Origin: Anaerolineae bacterium
Lineage (GTDB): Bacteria; Chloroflexota; Anaerolineae; Aggregatilineales; Phototrophicaceae
Reading direction: 5' to 3'
Length of the DNA: 11,462 nt
NCBI GenBank assembly: GCA_015492875.1
Contig: WGEI01000125.1
Location: forward strand, 1 to 11,462
Shown here: piece by piece, positions 7,310-11,462 of the stretch
Numbering within the stretch: the stretch's first letter is position 1
How the letters are laid out: every line of letters begins with the position of its first letter
Translations under genes and position numbers: made by a program
Notes under the pieces: generated by a model
Database searches by the model: none
The model's input: the letters and a program-made list of their open reading frames with translations, nothing else
What the model was told of the DNA's origin: nothing

Positions 7310-7340
7310 AGGGCGCTCGATAAGGGCGTCCTTTTGTTTT
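7310..7340 (+). terminator. Intrinsic terminator of the dehydrogenase operon
   Basis: AGGGCGCTC (7310-7318) pairs with GGGCGTCCT (7324-7332), two G-U wobbles, around a 5-base loop, then TTTTGTTTT. The core is nearly the same as that of the terminator at 3595-3627. Confidence 0.85.
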
Positions 7341-7371
7341 CGTATCCTTTACTAAAGTTCAACGGTTTTCC

Positions 7372-7402
7372 TTGAGAGGAGATGATACTATCGTTGTATA
7401 GA
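7372..7402 (+). promoter_or_regulatory. Possible promoter of the lipoprotein and repeat-protein gene cluster
   Basis: TTGAGA (7372-7377) and TATAGA (7397-7402) lie in the right place, 25 bases before the ATG at 7428 and after the terminator. The 19-base spacer is longer than ideal. A promoter is expected here because the upstream operon terminates at 7340; the exact boxes are uncertain. Confidence 0.3.
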
Positions 7403-7427
7403 AGCTCAACTACGTTAGGGGAAATTA

Positions 7428-8219
7428 ATGAAAGCACTGCGTTTTATTTTCATCGGCTTGCTATTTGTAGCGGCAGCTTGCCAACCCGCAACGGAAGAAG
7501 CACCATTGCCAACATTGGCACAACTCCCAAGCGCTACGCCAACAGAAGGGGCAAGCCCAACGCCTGAACCAACAGACACACCGCCGCCAACCGCAACCAA
7601 TACAGCAGAACCATCTTCAACACCCGAACCAACGGATACACCGCCGCCGCCAACCGCAACCAATAGCCCCACTAGCGAACCCTCACCAACGGTGGATTTA
7701 ACGCGGGTTTTCATCGGCACAGCGACAGCAGCCGTACAAGAAGCGCCAAAAATCGCCACATTTACGCCCCTGCCACCCGGCCAACCAACGCCCACAGGCA
7801 CGCCGCAAGCTATAGCAGATGTCATCATCACCGAGCGGCAATTTAGCGAAGAAATCAACTTAATTGTGAGCAGCATGCCACAAATAGAACGGGCGATTGT
7901 CGACTTCACTATAGAAGGGGTTCTCATCAATGTCACCGCCCAAGATGAGGGGGGCGCACTCACGTCGGGAGATTTGCTGGTGACAATGGAAACGCAGGGC
8001 GGCGTGGCCAGAATTCAGGGCGTGCTGTTATGGCCAGATGATGCACCAGAGCCATCCGAAACGTTCTTACAATTGGTGACTGGGGAATTCTTCCTTAAGG
8101 TGGTCGAGGCATTCGATAATATCCTCACCCAGCGGTTGGGAGAGACGCATAACCTAGAGACTATCACCATCACCAACAGTGCTATTGAGATTATGTTGCT
8201 TGTTCCACAAGAAAGGTAA
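7428..8219 (+). CDS. Putative lipoprotein with Thr/Pro-rich linker, unknown C-terminal domain
   Basis: A 263-residue exported protein not recognised as a named family. Residues 1-17 are a signal peptide (MKALRF, hydrophobic core, VAAA) followed by C18, fitting a lipobox (position -3 is Ala, so not the strongest form); it is probably lipid-anchored on the outer face of the membrane. Residues 19 to about 125 are a disordered stalk rich in Thr, Pro, Ser, Glu and Ala with two copies of the TPEPTDTPPPTATN unit. Residues about 129-263 form a compact domain starting IADVIITERQFSEEINLIVSSM, with alternating hydrophobic strands and the end NLETITITNSAIEIMLL; in layout it recalls small lipid-binding-like folds, but I cannot assign it. 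AGGGGA lies 5 bases before the ATG. The next gene starts 75 bases downstream in the same direction with no terminator between, so co-transcription is plausible. Confidence 0.8.
   Translation: MKALRFIFIGLLFVAAACQPATEEAPLPTLAQLPSATPTEGASPTPEPTDTPPPTATNTAEPSSTPEPTDTPPPPTATNSPTSEPSPTVDLTRVFIGTATAAVQEAPKIATFTPLPPGQPTPTGTPQAIADVIITERQFSEEINLIVSSMPQIERAIVDFTIEGVLINVTAQDEGGALTSGDLLVTMETQGGVARIQGVLLWPDDAPEPSETFLQLVTGEFFLKVVEAFDNILTQRLGETHNLETITITNSAIEIMLLVPQER
7560..7664 (+). repeat. Imperfect direct repeat encoding the Thr/Pro stalk
   Basis: Two units (7560-7601, 42 bases; 7620-7664, 45 bases) encode TPEPTDTPPPTATN and the same with one extra Pro. They differ by a few substitutions and one inserted CCG codon, which suggests slippage-driven change of stalk length. 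Confidence 0.75.
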
Positions 8220-8294
8220 CAAAAAGGGAACAAAAACTTCACATTTTCGTCTTATGATTAAAACAACGCCGTTGTCCAATAAAAGGGGGACGTG

Positions 8295-10217
8295 ATGAAA
8301 CAGCGTTTGAGATTCATATTGCTGGCTGGAAGCATCTTTTTATTAGGTGCTTTGTTCACAACGTTTACCAGCGCCCAACAAGACGATGTTTGCCCCGCTA
8401 TTGTAGAAGCGGCGCTAGAAGCGATTGATAACATCTGTATAGAGGCGGGACGCAATCAAGCCTGTTATGGTAATGTGCAAATTGAAGCAGAACCACAGGC
8501 TGATGTTAGTGAGTTTGCATTCTCGCAGGTTGGGGACATTGTCGATGTAGCAACCATTCATACAATGCGGCTCAGCCCCTTAGATGAGCAGCAAGGGGTA
8601 TGGGGCTTGGCGCTCATGCGTTTGCAGGCCAATATCCCCGACACCCTCCCCGGCCAAAATGTCACATTCTTGCTGTTTGGTGATGTAGAAATTACCAATG
8701 CGGTTGACCCTGATAATCCAGAACTCAACCCGATGCAGGCGTTTTTCCTAAAAACGGGGATTGGCGATGCCGCCTGTGAAGAAGCGCCAGAGAGCGGGCT
8801 ATTGGTGCAAACACCGGAAGGCGTGCGCGAGGTGGCATTCAATGTCAATGGGGTTGATGTGGCGATGGGGTCTACGGTGTATTTTCAGGCGAACCCCGGC
8901 GACCGCATGCGCGTCACCACGCTAGAAGGCTCAGCCATCCTCCATGAGGAAGGGCGGATTGTCGCTGTTCCCGCTGGTGCACGACTGGAAACACCTATTG
9001 ACAAAGATTTTAATATCATCGACATCCCCGACCCAGAACCCTATTCTCCAGAAGAATTCGCACCGTTACCTATTGATGAGCTGGAGCGCGATATTGAAAT
9101 TGCACCGCCTATTCCTGAGGAAGAACTGCGCTTCATTGATAGCATGGCAGATAATGGCATTGTTCCCTGCGATATGCCGGGTATGCCACCATGCGAAGAA
9201 GTATTAGATGTGCTCTGTGACGAGGGCGAATGTGACTTCAAGCCGCTTATTTGCGAAAGCGGTGATGAAGAGTGTGCCGCACCATTTGAGCGGGTATGCG
9301 ATGAAAATGGCTTTTGTGAAGTTCGCCCAGTAGACGTTTGCGATGAAAATGGCAACTGTGAGCCGCCATTATCAGAAGAATTATGCGATGAAGCGGGCAA
9401 TTGCCCGATATTCATCCCGCCGATGAGATGTGATGAAGCGGGCGACTGTGAACCTGTTGAGCCAGATATGCCCAACCTGTGCGATAGCGCCGGCAATTGC
9501 GCAACCTTCACCCCAACAGAAGTTTGCGATGCTGCGGGTTATTGCGTTCCAATAGCGTGTGACGCAACAGGCAACTGCGAGCCGGATTGTGGCGACGAGT
9601 TTTGCGAATTTGTTTGGCCAGTGACAGCTTGTGATGCACAAGGGCAATGCCAAACTTTTATTGACCGTCCAAGTTCAAGCGACGATGAACCACTGCCGCC
9701 AGATTGTCCAGATGGTGATTGTGCCCCCATGCCCCCACCTGATGGTAGCCATGGCGGGCAAGTGTGCGATGCCACTGGGCGCTGTTTACCAGTTTATTGC
9801 GACGCCAGCGGCAACTGTGAACCAGAGGGCGGATGTAGTACACCTGATTGCGACATGGTGTTCCCCGTGACATTCTGCGATTATGCGGGAAACTGCCAAA
9901 CCTTTGATAGCCCACCTGATGCCAACGAACCCCCACCGCCACCCAACTGCGATGCGTCTGGCAATTGTGAACCGAATGAACCACCACCACCGCCTAACTG
10001 CGATGCATCTGGTAACTGTGAACCGAATGAACCACCACCGCCTAACTGCGATGCGTCTGGTAACTGTGAACCGAACGAACCACCACCGCCTAACTGCGAT
10101 GCATCTGGTAACTGTGAACCGAACGAACCACCACCGCCTAACTGCGATGCATCTGGTAACTGTGAACCGAATGAACCACCACCAACGGAAGAGTGTGACC
10201 AAGAACATGGCTGCTAG
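8295..10217 (+). CDS. Secreted protein: FecR-like N-terminal module plus CDxxGxC cysteine-rich repeat tail
   Basis: A 640-residue exported protein of unknown function. Signal peptide 1-27 (cleavage after TSA, before QQDD). Residues 33-236 are a conserved module shared with the next gene. It has four Cys in both copies and the blocks GRNQACYGNVQIE, VGDIVDV, PDTLPGQNVTFLLFGDVEI and VNGVDVAMGSTV. Its end, RMRVTTLEGSAIL ... VAVPAGARLETPID, looks like a FecR-type beta domain. An acidic spacer leads to a Cys-rich tail (292-640) of 46 Cys, with 16 exact CDxxGxC motifs plus about five degenerate ones (CDEGEC, CGDEFC, CPDGDC, CSTPDC). The last five are CDASGNCEPNEPPPP units, and the protein ends in Cys. 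The even Cys count (50) suggests disulfides; the Asp/Asn/Glu around each pair could instead bind metal. No transmembrane anchor, lipobox or sortase motif is seen. The ATG at 8295 has AGGGGGA 4 bases upstream; the GTG at 8292 is too close to it. Confidence 0.85.
   Translation: MKQRLRFILLAGSIFLLGALFTTFTSAQQDDVCPAIVEAALEAIDNICIEAGRNQACYGNVQIEAEPQADVSEFAFSQVGDIVDVATIHTMRLSPLDEQQGVWGLALMRLQANIPDTLPGQNVTFLLFGDVEITNAVDPDNPELNPMQAFFLKTGIGDAACEEAPESGLLVQTPEGVREVAFNVNGVDVAMGSTVYFQANPGDRMRVTTLEGSAILHEEGRIVAVPAGARLETPIDKDFNIIDIPDPEPYSPEEFAPLPIDELERDIEIAPPIPEEELRFIDSMADNGIVPCDMPGMPPCEEVLDVLCDEGECDFKPLICESGDEECAAPFERVCDENGFCEVRPVDVCDENGNCEPPLSEELCDEAGNCPIFIPPMRCDEAGDCEPVEPDMPNLCDSAGNCATFTPTEVCDAAGYCVPIACDATGNCEPDCGDEFCEFVWPVTACDAQGQCQTFIDRPSSSDDEPLPPDCPDGDCAPMPPPDGSHGGQVCDATGRCLPVYCDASGNCEPEGGCSTPDCDMVFPVTFCDYAGNCQTFDSPPDANEPPPPPNCDASGNCEPNEPPPPPNCDASGNCEPNEPPPPNCDASGNCEPNEPPPPNCDASGNCEPNEPPPPNCDASGNCEPNEPPPTEECDQEHGC
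8391..9002 (+). repeat. Paralogous N-terminal module, copy 1
   Basis: These 204 codons align without a gap to 10353-10964. By hand count 51 residues differ (about 75% identity). Most changes lie in the last 40 residues, the FecR-like end. DNA identity is also high in places (for example around GRNQACYGNVQIE), so this is a tandem gene duplication. Confidence 0.9.
9948..10190 (+). repeat. Tandem 48/51-bp repeat array encoding CDASGNCEPNEPPPP(P)N
   Basis: Five in-frame units start at 9948 (51 bases, one extra Pro codon), 9999, 10047, 10095 and 10143 (48 bases each). Units 2, 3 and 4 differ only at one or two third-codon positions, all synonymous (GCA/GCG, AAT/AAC). The last unit diverges in its final codons (CCA ACG GAA). 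The array is the homogenised end of a longer, more diverged CDxxGxC series that begins about 9297. Confidence 0.95.
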
Positions 10218-10258
10218 GTTCAACCAGAAATCGTCTACCGTAGGTGGTCTGCTTGTGG

Positions 10259-10264
10259 AAGGAG
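10259..10264 (+). promoter_or_regulatory. Strong ribosome binding site of the second paralogue
   Basis: AAGGAG ends 7 bases before the ATG at 10272 and fixes the start. It lies in the 54-base gap after the previous stop, which contains no convincing terminator, so read-through from the first paralogue is plausible. Confidence 0.75.
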
Positions 10265-10271
10265 CTTATTC

Positions 10272-11462
10272 ATGAAAAACGTTCTGATATGGGCTACGGC
10301 ATTGATTCTACTCAGCATCTCCTATACTGCCCTAGCCCAAAACGAAGATACTTGCCCCGCCATCGTGGAAGCAGCTTTAGAAGCCGTTGATACGCTCTGC
10401 TCAGCGGTTGGGCGCAATCAAGCTTGCTATGGTAATGTGCAAATTGAAACAGAGCCACAGGCTGATGTCGGCGAATTCCAATTTGAGCAAGTGGGAGATA
10501 TTGTCGATGTGACAGATATTCACACCATGCGCCTCAGCCCGATGAATGAGGAAGCGGGCGTTTGGGGCATGGCGCTGATGCGCCTACAAGCCAATATCCC
10601 AGATACACTCCCCGGACAAAATGTCACCTTTTTGCTATTTGGTGATGTAGAGATAGAGAACGCGGTATCGTCGGAAGACGGCGATTTAGCCCCGATGCAA
10701 GCCTTCACCCTGCGCACAGGGATTGGCGACGCCACCTGTGAAGAAACGCCGGAAAGTGGCTTACTGGTGCAAACGCCGGAAGGTGTGCACGAAGTCGTAT
10801 TTAACGTCAATGGTGTTGACGTGGCGATGGGGTCTACCGTTCTGTTTCAAGCAGAGGCTGGCCATGAAATGCGCGTTTCTACTTTAGAAGGCGCTGCTGT
10901 TCTCAATATCGGTGGGCAAATGGAAGTGGTTCTTGCCGGCTCTCGACTGCGAGTACCCGTTGATGAGACACTGCGAATTACAGACCAAACAACCATTTTA
11001 GAAGCATATGAATTGGGCGATTTTCAACACTTACCAACGCGGCTATTGGAGCGGCGTATTGATATTGCGCCACCACTCGCGGATGCCATGATAGAGCGCA
11101 TCAGGACTGCGGTACAGGCGGGGCGTTTACCGTGTGGGCGGGGAGATTTGCCCGATTGCGACCGTTTGCCAGCTCCGCCCTGCTTATTAACAGAAGGTTG
11201 TGAACGGCAAGAACGCCCAACTGTACAACCAGAATGCGAAGCGGGTGAAGATTGTGCAATAAGACCAATTGATGACGGCCCCTGTGTTATGCGACCCGGA
11301 CCCGGCGACCCACCACTACCAGAAAGTGAAACGCGCCCCTTCTGCGAGGACGATATGCCAGTTGATGATAGCCCCTGTGTCATGCGGCCTGGCCCTGATG
11401 ACCCGCCACTACCAGAAAGTGAAACGCGCCCATTTTGTGAGGATGTTGAAGTTGAACCACCG
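10272..11462 (+). CDS. Secreted FecR-like module protein, second paralogue with Cys/Pro tail (3' end missing)
   Basis: An open frame of 397 codons with no stop before the window ends. Signal peptide 1-22 (MKNVLIW, hydrophobic core, TALA before QNED). Residues 28-231 are the same module as in the preceding gene, with all four Cys kept (CPAIV, LCSA, ACYG, TCEE) and the same FecR-like end (MRVSTLEGAAVL ... VLAGSRLRVPVD). After about residue 232 the two proteins part. Here a helical-looking stretch (LPTRLLERRIDIAPPLADAM) leads to scattered Cys pairs and then a 31-residue repeat opening CVMRPGP and containing PPLPESETRPFCED. The repeat occurs twice before the window ends. CDxxGxC beads are absent. 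Function is unknown; disulfide-linked surface or matrix protein is a guess from signal peptide and composition. The start is supported by AAGGAG. Confidence 0.85.
   Translation, partial: MKNVLIWATALILLSISYTALAQNEDTCPAIVEAALEAVDTLCSAVGRNQACYGNVQIETEPQADVGEFQFEQVGDIVDVTDIHTMRLSPMNEEAGVWGMALMRLQANIPDTLPGQNVTFLLFGDVEIENAVSSEDGDLAPMQAFTLRTGIGDATCEETPESGLLVQTPEGVHEVVFNVNGVDVAMGSTVLFQAEAGHEMRVSTLEGAAVLNIGGQMEVVLAGSRLRVPVDETLRITDQTTILEAYELGDFQHLPTRLLERRIDIAPPLADAMIERIRTAVQAGRLPCGRGDLPDCDRLPAPPCLLTEGCERQERPTVQPECEAGEDCAIRPIDDGPCVMRPGPGDPPLPESETRPFCEDDMPVDDSPCVMRPGPDDPPLPESETRPFCEDVEVEPP
10353..10964 (+). repeat. Paralogous N-terminal module, copy 2
   Basis: Partner of 8391-9002, the same 612-base length without indels, 1962 bases downstream in direct orientation. 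The pair could recombine to delete one tail and leave a single chimeric gene. Confidence 0.9.
11283..11462 (+). repeat. 93-bp in-frame repeat in the second paralogue's tail
   Basis: Unit 1 is 11283-11375 (31 codons, starting CVMRPGPGDPPLPE). Unit 2 begins at 11376 with CVMRPGPDDPPLPE and matches through RPFCED before diverging near the window edge. More units may lie beyond the window. Confidence 0.85.

Noticed and set aside
9948..10190. Tandem array as a CRISPR
   Set aside because: Units are contiguous, in frame and coding, with no unique spacers and no cas genes nearby.
9786..10275. Long open frames on both strands over the repeat array (for example 130 codons on + from 9883 and 145 codons on - from 10223)
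   Set aside because: The repeat unit is a multiple of three and lacks stops in the other frames, so each shadow frame stays open and itself becomes a low-complexity repeat. None has a plausible start context or signal peptide.

Overview
This looks like the end of a contig from a draft (probably metagenomic or shotgun) bacterial assembly. Bases 1-20 are Illumina Nextera transposase adapter, not genome. The rest is a moderately GC-rich bacterial chromosome with good Shine-Dalgarno sites and intrinsic terminators. A Chloroflexota (Anaerolineae-like) host is my best guess. The reasons are the style of the branched-chain dehydrogenase genes, the Thr/Pro-rich lipoprotein linker, and the exported 'GRNQACYGN ... 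LPGQNVTFLLFGDV ... FecR-like' proteins, which I associate with that phylum. This is inference from memory, not a search result.

Layout. (1) 21-709: 3' third of uvrC, converging through a hairpin (712-733) on a DinB-like gene on the minus strand (740-1345). (2) 1532-3571: a monocistronic membrane iron-sulfur oxidoreductase (NarI-like heme-b membrane domain, two 4Fe-4S clusters, two CCG domains) with its own terminator. (3) 3883-7282: a tight three-gene operon for a branched-chain 2-oxoacid dehydrogenase complex (E1 alpha, E1 beta, lipoyl E2) with a -10 box upstream and a terminator downstream. No E3 (lipoamide dehydrogenase) gene lies in the window. (4) 7428-11462: three exported proteins in a row: a lipoprotein with a Thr/Pro linker, then two tandem paralogues. 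The paralogues share a gap-free 204-residue N-terminal domain (about 75% identical by hand count) but carry unrelated Cys/Pro-rich repeat tails. The second one runs off the window.

The metabolic genes are conventional. The region most likely to hold something undescribed is 8295-11462. There a conserved secreted FecR-like module is fused to a disulfide- or metal-suggestive CDxxGxC bead array (16 exact motifs, 50 Cys in the protein) in one copy, and to a 31-residue CVMRPGP-type repeat in the next. The terminal 48/51-bp units of the first array differ almost only at synonymous positions, so they look recently expanded. No biochemical function can be read from the sequence.
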